Source: JBPRGH01 sp051418055 (lineage in GTDB: Bacteria; Bacteroidota; Bacteroidia; Cytophagales; Cyclobacteriaceae). Taken from it: DNA of 64,000 bases. A model generated the notes under the pieces. That model was not told where the DNA came from. It worked only from the letters and a program-made list of their open reading frames with translations, and did no database searches. The stretch is taken from positions 62,001 to 126,000 of the forward strand of contig JBPRGH010000137.1 of NCBI GenBank assembly GCA_051418055.1. Reading direction: 5' to 3'. Positions 1-8,025 of this stretch are shown piece after piece. The position numbers were made by a program, and so were the translations under genes. The first letter of the stretch is position 1. Every line of letters begins with the position of its first letter.

Positions 1-121
1 AACCAGTAGGTCCCTCAGTATCATTCATTTATTCAGTGAATTTTTTCCTGGCTATTTTGGTTTTACCATTGATAATAATTTTTATCCGCCCCGACCTTTT
101 AATGGATTGGATAAATATGAT

Positions 122-129
122 CAACTTTG
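122..129 (+). promoter_or_regulatory. candidate -7 element directly before the PurF-like gene
   Basis: The octamer CAACTTTG differs by one base from the Bacteroidota housekeeping -7 consensus TAnnTTTG. It ends four bases before the ATG at 134, so transcription would begin at or beside the start codon and the mRNA would be leaderless or nearly so. No convincing -33 element is visible, so this stays tentative. Confidence 0.35.
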
Positions 130-133
130 CACT

Positions 134-2020
134 ATGAGTGACCAAATTAAACATGAGTGTGGAATAGCACTCATCCGTTTACGAAAGCCATTATCCTACT
201 ATATTGAAAAATATGGCTCACCAGCTTACGCCGCTCAAAAGCTGTATATCCTTATGGAAAAACAGCGTAACCGTGGTCAGGATGGTGCAGGAGTGGCCAA
301 TATTAAAATAAATCAAAAACCTGGCCTGAGGTATGTAAGCCGGTACAGGTCTGATTCTTCAGAGGCAATTGCAGAGATCTTTAGGAAGATCAGCAAGAAA
401 TATAGTAAAGCAAAGAAAAATGGTGGTGCCGATTATCTTGATGAGCGCTGGCTTAAAGATAATGTAGCCTTTACAGGTGAAGTATGGCTGGGCCATCTAC
501 GCTATGGTACACATGGTAAATATGGAATAGAAAATTGCCATCCATTTCTGCGTCAAAATAACTGGAGAAGCAGAAATCTCGTATTGGCTGGAAACTTTAA
601 TATGACCAATGTTGATGAGCTGTTTAATAAGCTTTTAACAATTGGTCAGCATCCTAAAGAAAAAGTGGATACGGTAACCGTAATGGAGAAGATCGGACAT
701 TTCCTGGATGAAGAAAACCAGCACCTTTTTAACAAGTACAAAGAAACACACTCCAATGAGGCAATCACTCATCTTATTGAAGATGAAATGGACCTTCAAC
801 GGGTATTGAAACGTTCCTGTCGTGATTTCGACGGTGGCTATGCAATGGCCGGTTTAATTGGCTCAGGGGCTGCATTTGTAGCCCGTGATCCCTCAGGTAT
901 CCGCCCCGCTTATTATTATGCTGATGATGAAGTAATTGTTGTTGCATCTGAGAAACCGGCAATAAAGACAGCATTTAATATTGATTATAATAAGATCAAT
1001 GAAGTGAAGCCCGGTCACGCACTGATAATTAATAAATCAGGGGATTATGCTGAAAAAGAATTTATAAAACCGCTTAAAAAAACATCCTGCAGCTTTGAAA
1101 GGATATACTTTAGCCGTGGTACTGATCCTGATATTTATAAAGAACGTAAGGCTTTAGGTAAACTTCTTGTTCCCCAGGTATTAAAGGCCATAAACTCTGA
1201 TCTTAAAAACACCGTATTTTCCTACATTCCCAATACCGCTGAGACGGCCTTTTTAGGGATGATGGAAGGTATTGAAGAGTTTCTTGTTAAAAAGAGAACA
1301 GAAATTATAATAGATAAAAAGCCTAGTGTCGACTCCATTGAAGATCTGTTATCGTTTCGTCCGAGAGTAGAGAAGATCGTTATTAAAGATGCAAAGCTCA
1401 GAACATTTATTACAGGTGATGAACATCGCGGAGAACTGGTTTCACACGTTTATGATACTACCTATGAAGTTGTAAATAAAGGTGTGGATACTTTAGTTGT
1501 CATGGACGATTCAATTGTCCGTGGTACTACACTCGAAAAAAGTATCCTTACCATGCTTTCACGCCTTGAGCCAAAAAAGATAGTTATTGTCTCATCGGCC
1601 CCTCAGATACGCTTCCCTGATTGCTATGGGATAGATATGTCAAAAATGAGTGAGTTTGTTGCTTTCCGTGCCATGGTCGCTTTATTAAAGGAGCAGGGGA
1701 AAGAGCATATGCTGGGAGAAGTTTATGAAAGATGCCTTACCTCCTCAGATAATAGCCATAATGAAAATTATGTTAAAGCTTTATTTAATCAATATAGTGA
1801 TGATGATATTTCAGGAAAAATCGCTGAGATTGTAAGGCCTGATGTGCTGCAAGGAGAGCTTGAAGTTATCTATCAAACAGTTGACAATCTTCATAAAGCC
1901 TGCCGCAATCATTCAGGTGACTGGTATTTCACCGGAAACTATCCTACCCCTGGGGGCAATCGCGTAGTTAATAAGTCTTACATAAATTTTATGGAAGGCA
2001 AAATGGTGAGGGCTTATTAG
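134..2020 (+). CDS. PurF-like amidophosphoribosyltransferase (class II glutamine amidotransferase)
   Basis: The 628-aa product has an N-terminal Ntn-type glutaminase domain and a C-terminal phosphoribosyltransferase domain, as in the first enzyme of purine synthesis. Starting at the ATG at 134, the likely nucleophile is Cys9 in KHECGIAL after a short propeptide; RNRGQDGAG and GHLRYGTHG are glutaminase motifs. The PRPP-binding loop is VVMDDSIVRGTT near residues 455-466. An upstream TTG at 107 would only add nine residues through the putative promoter. The protein is over 100 residues longer than E. coli PurF (505 aa), with extra sequence before the PRPP loop. This matches a long PurF-type protein I recall from Bacteroidota, so it may be a paralogue beside a standard purF elsewhere. 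The family is secure; the exact substrate is inferred. Confidence 0.85.
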   Translation: MSDQIKHECGIALIRLRKPLSYYIEKYGSPAYAAQKLYILMEKQRNRGQDGAGVANIKINQKPGLRYVSRYRSDSSEAIAEIFRKISKKYSKAKKNGGADYLDERWLKDNVAFTGEVWLGHLRYGTHGKYGIENCHPFLRQNNWRSRNLVLAGNFNMTNVDELFNKLLTIGQHPKEKVDTVTVMEKIGHFLDEENQHLFNKYKETHSNEAITHLIEDEMDLQRVLKRSCRDFDGGYAMAGLIGSGAAFVARDPSGIRPAYYYADDEVIVVASEKPAIKTAFNIDYNKINEVKPGHALIINKSGDYAEKEFIKPLKKTSCSFERIYFSRGTDPDIYKERKALGKLLVPQVLKAINSDLKNTVFSYIPNTAETAFLGMMEGIEEFLVKKRTEIIIDKKPSVDSIEDLLSFRPRVEKIVIKDAKLRTFITGDEHRGELVSHVYDTTYEVVNKGVDTLVVMDDSIVRGTTLEKSILTMLSRLEPKKIVIVSSAPQIRFPDCYGIDMSKMSEFVAFRAMVALLKEQGKEHMLGEVYERCLTSSDNSHNENYVKALFNQYSDDDISGKIAEIVRPDVLQGELEVIYQTVDNLHKACRNHSGDWYFTGNYPTPGGNRVVNKSYINFMEGKMVRAY

Positions 2021-2043
2021 AGTAGATATTCGATTTGAGAAAT

Positions 2044-2082
2044 AAAAAAGCTCCCAGTGAAAATTAACTCCGGGAGTTTTTG
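2044..2082 (+). terminator. rho-independent terminator after the PurF-like gene
   Basis: CTCCC at 2051-2055 pairs with GGGAG at 2072-2076, flanked by an A-run and a T-run that extend the stem around a bulged G. It lies about 25 bases after the stop codon and closes the single-gene unit. Confidence 0.7.
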
Positions 2083-2152
2083 TGATCTTATTTTTCCCAA
2101 CGCCTTAAATAATAGTTGAAGTACAAATGATTATAAAGCGCTTATTAATTTT

Positions 2153-2175
2153 ATACCGCAGATTACGGTATTTTT
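2153..2175 (+). terminator. small hairpin with T-run in the leader of the SusC gene
   Basis: ATACCG (2153-2158) pairs with CGGTAT (2166-2171) around a seven-base loop and is followed by more T residues. It lies about 100 bases before the SusC start. It could be a second weak terminator for the preceding gene or an attenuator-like element in the SusC leader; the sequence does not decide. Confidence 0.35.
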
Positions 2176-2271
2176 ACCCCTGGCTTATTTAATAATTTTT
2201 AAAATAAATTGCGATATAAAAATTACATGTATATTGCAGCCTTTTTTTACCCAATTACTAAGTTAAATTAT

Positions 2272-5200
2272 ATGAAGAAGTATTTGTTGATGTTTATGTT
2301 CAGCGCATTCTCTCTGTTTGCGTTGGCACAGGAACAGGCTGTTTCCGGAACGGTGACAGATGTAGGTGGTGAGCCCCTTCCAGGGGTTAACGTACTAATA
2401 GAAGGAACAACTATTGGTACGGTAACAGATTTCGATGGTAATTATAAAGTTAATGTACCAGGCGGAAATAGTGTACTTGTATTTTCTTATATCGGTTATG
2501 AAACTGTAAAAGAAACTGTTGGTTCACGATCTGTAATTAATGTGCAGCTAAATGAAAATGCTGAACAATTAGCTGAGGTTGTTGTAGTAGGTTACGGTAC
2601 ACAGATAAAGCAGGACCTGACAGGTAATGTGGCTTCTGTTTCTGGTGATGCTATTGAAAATGTTCCGGTTCCTAGTTTTGAGCAGGCTATACAAGGTCGT
2701 GCTGCCGGAGTATATATTCAGTCTCAAAATGGTAAAGTAGGCCAGGGCATCAACATCAGGATCAGGGGAGCATCTTCTGTTACTGCCGGTAATGAGCCAC
2801 TTTATGTAGTGGATGGGATTCCTGTAACAAGTAATAGCCAGTCTGGTAATTCTGCGGCGACAAATCCAATGGCAGACATCAACTTTAATGATGTGGAATC
2901 TATTGAAATCCTTAAGGATGCATCAGCTTCTGCTATTTATGGTTCCCGTGCCTCTAACGGTGTTGTTCTTATTACTACAAAATCCGGTAAAAAAGGAAAG
3001 ACAAAAATTAACTTCAGCACACAGCACGGGATAAGTAATCCTACAAGAAAGCGTGACTTTATTAATGGAGCTCAATATGTGGAGCTTTTTCAGGAAGCAG
3101 CCTGGAATAATGATGTTCGCCGTGGGGCATTTGCTGATGTAGTTGATCCAAATAATCCAGCTAATATTCCGGCTGGAATTGAATCTCACCCTGATTATAC
3201 CTACTCGTGGTTAGAGTATATGCATGGTACTTTCGATTACCTTTCTGGCCACCGTGACTGGAGAGAGGAAGTTGCTAACAATCCTAATTGGGAAGGTACA
3301 AACTGGGAGGACCAGGCATTCCAGGATGCTTCTTTCAGTACCTATGATCTTTCTGCCAGCGGTGGTGATGATAAAACTTCATTCTATGCCAGCGGATCAT
3401 ATACAGATCAGGATGGTATCCTTATAGGCAACTCATTCCAGAGAGTTGCGGGAAGATTAAATCTAAATCATAAACTTTCTGATAAATTCAATTTTAAATT
3501 GAATGTAGGAATTACAAAATCTACTAATAATCGTGTGGCTGATGATAACCAGTTTGCTACGCCTTTACAATTAGTAGCTCAATCTCCTTTAACGCCAGTT
3601 AGAGATCTTGAGGGTAATCTTTATGATGATGCGTTGAATGCCGCAATGTTCTATTATCCGGCAACAGTAGAGGTGGAGAATTCGAATTTCACTACAACTG
3701 TATTTAGAAATCTTGTAAATGGTTCATTAATTTATGATGTAACAGATAACCTGAAAATAAATGCAGAGTATGGTTTTGATCTTCTGACCCAGCTGGAAAA
3801 CAGATACCAGAATAGCCGGACCCAGGGCGGTAGAGGTGTAGGTGGATATGGTAGCTCAAGATGGGTACGTGTATTCAATAATACTTCGAGAGTATTTGCC
3901 AACTGGAACAAAACACTGGATGTTCATAATATAGATTTAACAGGTGGTATAGAGTATCAGAAATCTACTCGAGATATGACAGATGTGGAAGGACAGGGAT
4001 TCCCTGTTGACCAGCTGAAAACAGTATATTCTGCATCAGAAATTACTTATGGAACAGGAACTCTAAATGAGTTTAGCTTTTTGTCATATTTTGCAAGAGC
4101 AAATTATAAGTTTAGCAACCGTTATTTATTAACGGTAAGCGGTAGAATGGATGGATCCTCCAGGTTTGGTGAAAACTCACGATATGGTTTCTTCCCTGCA
4201 GCATCTGTAGGATGGATTGTTTCAGAGGAAGGTTTCTTCGCGAATTCTTCAACTGTTTCATTCCTTAAATTCCGTGCCAGCTATGGTCTTACAGGTAATG
4301 CGGAAATAGGTAATTATGCTCATTATGGTTTATTTGGTGCATCACCATATAATAACCTTCCAGGCTTAATGCCAACGCAGATCGCTAACCCTGACCTTGA
4401 GTGGGAAAAAACAGCTCAGTTTGATGCAGGATTTGATTTTGGTTTATTTAATGACAGAATCAGTGGTGAGGTTGATTATTATGTAAAAAACACAACTGAT
4501 CTACTTTTAAATGTGCCAGTACCAGGAACATCAGGTTTTCAGACGCAGTTACAGAATATTGGTGCACTTCAAAATAGAGGTATAGAAGTTGTTATTAACT
4601 ACGACCTTATCAGCAACAACAAATTCAAATGGTCTACAAGTGCAAACTTTGCCATTAATGAAAATAAAATCACAAGGCTTAATGAAGGTCAGGAGATTAT
4701 TTTTGGTAATAATCTTAATGTTGTTAAAGTAGGTGAGCAAATTGGTGCTTTCTATGGTGCTGAATTTGCCGGGGCAGACCCTGCCAACGGAGATGCCATT
4801 TGGTACTTAAACAGAACTCCTACAGAATCAGAATTGACCGGGGGAAGTGTATTCCAGGTGGCACATTTAGGCGACAGATATGTAACTAATAGCTTCAATC
4901 AGGCAGAAAGAGTGATATTAGGTAATCCTACGCCTGACAAAATATTTGGATGGTCAAATGACATAAGCTACAAAAATTTTGAGCTGAATTTCCTTTTTCA
5001 GGGTGTAAGTGGTAATCAGATCTTCAATGGTGGAGGTACTTATATGACAGCAAATGCTCGTTATGAGGATAACCAGACACTTGACCAGATGGCAAGATGG
5101 CAGAAGCCAGGGGATATCACAGATGTTCCGCAGGCAAGATTGTACAGAAATAACGGTGCACAGAATTCCAGCCGTTACTTATATGATGGAGATTACATTA

Positions 5201-5433
5201 GATTGAGAACTGTTACTTTAGGATATAATCTTCCTAATTCTATTCTTTCTAATAGATTCCAAAATGTAAGGGTTTATGTAACAGGTCAGAACCTACTTAC
5301 CATTACAGGTTACGAAGGATGGGATCCTGAGGTTAATACAGATTATCTTGCAAGCAATATCAGCCTTGGTAATGATTTTTATTCTGCACCTCAGCCAAAA
5401 ACAATAATTTTTGGTGTTAAACTTGGTCTTTAA
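2272..5433 (+). CDS. SusC/RagA-family TonB-linked outer-membrane transporter
   Basis: This is a TonB-dependent channel that imports oligomers across the outer membrane together with a SusD-type lid. The start is set at the ATG at 2272, which gives a signal peptide (MKKYLLMFMFSAFSLFALAQ); an in-frame TTG at 2209 adds an implausible leader. Of 1053 residues, 24-95 form a carboxypeptidase-regulatory-like beta domain (GTVTD, PLPGVNV), EVVVVGYGT at 102-110 resembles the TonB-box region, the plug follows (NIRIRGASS, LYVVDGIPV, IEILKDASASAIYGSRASNG), and the rest is beta-barrel. The SusD partner begins 19 bases downstream. No glycoside hydrolase, peptidase or anti-sigma gene flanks the pair, so the substrate cannot be predicted. 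Confidence 0.95.
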   Translation: MKKYLLMFMFSAFSLFALAQEQAVSGTVTDVGGEPLPGVNVLIEGTTIGTVTDFDGNYKVNVPGGNSVLVFSYIGYETVKETVGSRSVINVQLNENAEQLAEVVVVGYGTQIKQDLTGNVASVSGDAIENVPVPSFEQAIQGRAAGVYIQSQNGKVGQGINIRIRGASSVTAGNEPLYVVDGIPVTSNSQSGNSAATNPMADINFNDVESIEILKDASASAIYGSRASNGVVLITTKSGKKGKTKINFSTQHGISNPTRKRDFINGAQYVELFQEAAWNNDVRRGAFADVVDPNNPANIPAGIESHPDYTYSWLEYMHGTFDYLSGHRDWREEVANNPNWEGTNWEDQAFQDASFSTYDLSASGGDDKTSFYASGSYTDQDGILIGNSFQRVAGRLNLNHKLSDKFNFKLNVGITKSTNNRVADDNQFATPLQLVAQSPLTPVRDLEGNLYDDALNAAMFYYPATVEVENSNFTTTVFRNLVNGSLIYDVTDNLKINAEYGFDLLTQLENRYQNSRTQGGRGVGGYGSSRWVRVFNNTSRVFANWNKTLDVHNIDLTGGIEYQKSTRDMTDVEGQGFPVDQLKTVYSASEITYGTGTLNEFSFLSYFARANYKFSNRYLLTVSGRMDGSSRFGENSRYGFFPAASVGWIVSEEGFFANSSTVSFLKFRASYGLTGNAEIGNYAHYGLFGASPYNNLPGLMPTQIANPDLEWEKTAQFDAGFDFGLFNDRISGEVDYYVKNTTDLLLNVPVPGTSGFQTQLQNIGALQNRGIEVVINYDLISNNKFKWSTSANFAINENKITRLNEGQEIIFGNNLNVVKVGEQIGAFYGAEFAGADPANGDAIWYLNRTPTESELTGGSVFQVAHLGDRYVTNSFNQAERVILGNPTPDKIFGWSNDISYKNFELNFLFQGVSGNQIFNGGGTYMTANARYEDNQTLDQMARWQKPGDITDVPQARLYRNNGAQNSSRYLYDGDYIRLRTVTLGYNLPNSILSNRFQNVRVYVTGQNLLTITGYEGWDPEVNTDYLASNISLGNDFYSAPQPKTIIFGVKLGL

Positions 5434-5452
5434 TTCCTAAATAGTCATTTAA

Positions 5453-6802
5453 ATGAAAAAATTATATATAATTATTCTTACTGCTTTCATCACCTTTGCT
5501 TGTGATGAAGAGCTGGACCTGAGACCTCCTCAGGCAATTGATGAAGATGTCGCACTAAGCACAGATTCAAATGTAAAGGCTACTCTTATGGGTGCTTATG
5601 ATGCTATAGGTGGATACTATCTTTTAGGTGGTGTTAACCAGATGCATGCAGAACTACTAGGTGCAGATGGTGAATTCCAGTTTTCTGGAACTTACGGATC
5701 CCCTTCAGAAATTTGGAGGAAAGAGATTACCACTATTAATGGTGATGTTGCTAACCTATGGCTGAATTATTACGAGGCTATAAATACAGTCAATAATGTG
5801 TTGTCTGCCCTGGATGTCGTGAATGAAGCTGACAGAGACTTTGTAGAGGGTGAAGCTTTATTTATCAGAGGTTTAGCGTATTTTGAGCTTGTAAAGCTTT
5901 ATGCGCAGCCTTATAGTGCAGGGAATGTGAATTCTAACCCTGGTGTTCCATTGGTTTTAACCCCAACAAGGAATATTACAGAGGAAAACTATGTAGCAAG
6001 AGCTACTGTACAGCAGGTATACGATCAGGTTATTGCTGATTTGTCAACTGCGGAGCAGCAGTTATCAGCAGATAATGGAGTATTTGCTAACAGTGTTGCA
6101 GCTGCAGGGATCCTCTCTCGGGTTTACTTACAGATGGAAAATTTTGAAGCTGCAAGAGATGCTGCTAATAGAGCTATTCAAACTGCCCAAGGCATATATG
6201 ATTTAGCTGGAGATGTAGAAGCGGCATTTAATAATGAAACTAATTCTATTGAGGACATATTTGCGATTCAGGTTACAGTTCAGGATGGCTATAACGCGAT
6301 TCATCTGTTTTTTGCATCTACATTGGAAAATGGTAGAGGAGATATAGAAATCTTTCAGGAACACTTGGATCTTTATGAGCCAGGAGATGAAAGAGGCGAA
6401 TTATTCTATGAAGATGGAGCAACAGGAGACATTCGAACTGCTAAATATATAAATCAGTTTGCTAATGTTCCATTCCTGAGGCTTACAGAGCTTTACCTGA
6501 CAAGAGCTGAAGCTAATTTCCGTCTTGGAACTGAGGTAGGAGCTACCCCTGCAGAAGATGTTAATAGAATTCGCACAAGAGCGGGATTAATAGAAATTCC
6601 TGCTTTATTGCTAACGCTGGATGATATACTAACAGAAAGAAAACTTGAATTGGCTTTTGAAGGTCAAAAAATACATGATATCAAGAGGTTAAGACAGTCA
6701 GCTGACGGTTTTGCTTTTGATGCGCCTGAATTGGTTTTCCCAATCCCACAGCGTGAGATGGATGTAAATTCAAGCCTGGTCCAAAATAATGGATATAATT
6801 AA
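5453..6802 (+). CDS. SusD/RagB-family nutrient-binding outer-membrane lipoprotein
   Basis: This 449-aa lipoprotein is the surface lid of the SusCD importer encoded directly upstream. The N-terminus is a lipoprotein signal with Cys17 in ITFACDEE as the lipidated residue. The body shows the helical TPR-like SusD pattern (GEALFIRGLAYFELVKLYAQPY near 130-150) and the C-terminal SusD region with LTERKLELAFEGQKIHDIKRL near 390-410. SusD proteins are often 450-600 residues, so this is a short member. The two genes form an operon ending at the terminator at 6833. The ligand is unknown. Confidence 0.92.
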   Translation: MKKLYIIILTAFITFACDEELDLRPPQAIDEDVALSTDSNVKATLMGAYDAIGGYYLLGGVNQMHAELLGADGEFQFSGTYGSPSEIWRKEITTINGDVANLWLNYYEAINTVNNVLSALDVVNEADRDFVEGEALFIRGLAYFELVKLYAQPYSAGNVNSNPGVPLVLTPTRNITEENYVARATVQQVYDQVIADLSTAEQQLSADNGVFANSVAAAGILSRVYLQMENFEAARDAANRAIQTAQGIYDLAGDVEAAFNNETNSIEDIFAIQVTVQDGYNAIHLFFASTLENGRGDIEIFQEHLDLYEPGDERGELFYEDGATGDIRTAKYINQFANVPFLRLTELYLTRAEANFRLGTEVGATPAEDVNRIRTRAGLIEIPALLLTLDDILTERKLELAFEGQKIHDIKRLRQSADGFAFDAPELVFPIPQREMDVNSSLVQNNGYN

Positions 6803-6832
6803 TTAAAAGTAGATTATATCAATAAGTAAAAA

Positions 6833-6867
6833 AGTCCCTCCTGCCTTTGGTAGGTGGGACTTTTTTT
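6833..6867. terminator. bidirectional rho-independent terminator
   Basis: A near-perfect 13-bp stem (AGTCCCTCCTGCC with GGTAGGTGGGACT, one mismatch and one wobble) has a TTT loop. It has a T-run at 6861-6867 on the plus strand and an A-run before the stem, which serves as a T-run for the minus strand. It can end the SusCD operon and also the convergent polX-like/glycosyltransferase operon. Confidence 0.85.
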
Positions 6868-6911
6868 ATTATATATTTTTGAGATATTAAAATAACTCCT
6901 CGGAACACTTC

Positions 6912-6984
6912 CTCCTCCACGTCACTCGAAGAGGACTTGGAGATTACATTCTCCTCCATGTCACTCGAAGAGTACTTGGAGATT
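6912..6984. repeat. two-copy 39-bp tandem repeat between convergent operons
   Basis: A unit beginning CTCCTCCAYGTCACTCGAAG occurs at 6912 and again at 6951, with only a few differences over about 34 bases and a repeat period of 39 bases. Each copy can fold: GTCACTC faces GAGGAC or GAGTAC around a GAA loop, with CTCC and GGAG further out. It lies between the SusCD terminator and the end of the glycosyltransferase gene. An open frame spans it on the minus strand but looks accidental. Confidence 0.7.
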
Positions 6985-7008
6985 GTAACTTTTATGATCA
7001 GCCCTGGC

Positions 7009-8025
7009 TCAGGGTATATAAAAATCAAAAACGATATCATTCATACACTTAAAATGCCCTTTTGGACATTTTTTATACCCGATCTTTGAGCAGGGGCGGC
7101 AGTAGATTTTATTATTTTCCAGGACGGTAAATTTAGTCCTGTAGGGATACATTCCAAAAGCAGGAATAGTATTACCCCAGATGCTAAAGATCTCCTTCTT
7201 AAAAGCAGCGGCTATATGCATTAAGCCTGTGTCATGGGTAAAAACATATTTAGCATTTTTAACCAGTGAAGCAGATTGATTCAGATTAAATTTTCCACAG
7301 GCATTATAGATGAGTGTCTTTTTATTCATTTCAGTAAGTCCTTCTTCATAGCCTGAACCCTGATTACGCTCAAAAAATAACCTGACTTCTTCCCCTGTCT
7401 CAAAATCACCTTTGCCGCCTAATAAAATAATCGGTTTATTGATCTTATCACAGAGCTCTATCATACGGTCTACCGGAAGTTTCTTAGTATTATGCTGTGC
7501 ACCAATAGCATAAGCAACATACTCCTTTTGATGTGTCTCGGGAAGCCACTCTGCCGGCACCTCATCTTTTTCAGGAATGAAATAATCTAAACCAAGGCTA
7601 TCTGCTTTAATACCCAATGGACTCGCAGTTTCCAGATAGCGGTCTACGATGTGCTTATTTGGCAGGTGGTTGATCTTCATTTTAACCATCAGCCATTTCT
7701 CCCAGTTAAGCTTGTTAAAAGAATAAGCTTTTACACCTAATCTTTTTTTAATGATAAGGGTCCGCAGGTTGTTATGGAGGTCTATGATGTAGTCATATTT
7801 TTCCTTCCTAAGATTGTTGATAAGAGAGGAAAGTGAATCATCAAGAAGATGAAGCTTATCCACATATGGATTTTCCTTAATAAGGATCTCAAATTGCTTT
7901 TTGGTGCAAAAATGAACCTCCGATTCGGGTAATTGAGTTTTTACAGCTCTTATAACAGGTGTAGTAAGAACTATATCCCCAATAGAGCTGAACCGTATGA
8001 TTAAAACTTTAGGATTTTTTATCAT
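7009..8025 (-). CDS. glycosyltransferase family 9 protein (heptosyltransferase-like)
   Basis: The 338-aa product resembles ADP-heptose:LPS heptosyltransferases, which add sugars to the lipopolysaccharide core at the inner face of the cytoplasmic membrane. The N-terminus has the family signature KVLIIRFSSIGDIVLTTPVI; the C-terminal Rossmann half contains the nucleotide-sugar region FTHDTGLMHIAAA. A Cys-rich tail (YCRPCSKIGYKKCPKGHFKC) may bind metal. Its ATG overlaps the stop of the PolX-like gene by one base (TAATG), implying translational coupling. The actual sugar donor is unknown. Confidence 0.85.
   Translation of the reverse strand: MIKNPKVLIIRFSSIGDIVLTTPVIRAVKTQLPESEVHFCTKKQFEILIKENPYVDKLHLLDDSLSSLINNLRKEKYDYIIDLHNNLRTLIIKKRLGVKAYSFNKLNWEKWLMVKMKINHLPNKHIVDRYLETASPLGIKADSLGLDYFIPEKDEVPAEWLPETHQKEYVAYAIGAQHNTKKLPVDRMIELCDKINKPIILLGGKGDFETGEEVRLFFERNQGSGYEEGLTEMNKKTLIYNACGKFNLNQSASLVKNAKYVFTHDTGLMHIAAAFKKEIFSIWGNTIPAFGMYPYRTKFTVLENNKIYCRPCSKIGYKKCPKGHFKCMNDIVFDFYIP

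Noticed and set aside
6912..6984. Possible CRISPR array
   Set aside because: Only two units occur, directly adjacent with a five-base gap rather than unique spacers, and no cas gene is in the window.
6819..7040. 73-codon minus-strand frame carrying the repeat SSSDMEE/SSSDVEE
   Set aside because: It spans the terminator and the 39-bp repeats and overlaps the glycosyltransferase end; the repeated peptide is a by-product of the DNA repeat and there is no plausible start site or family.
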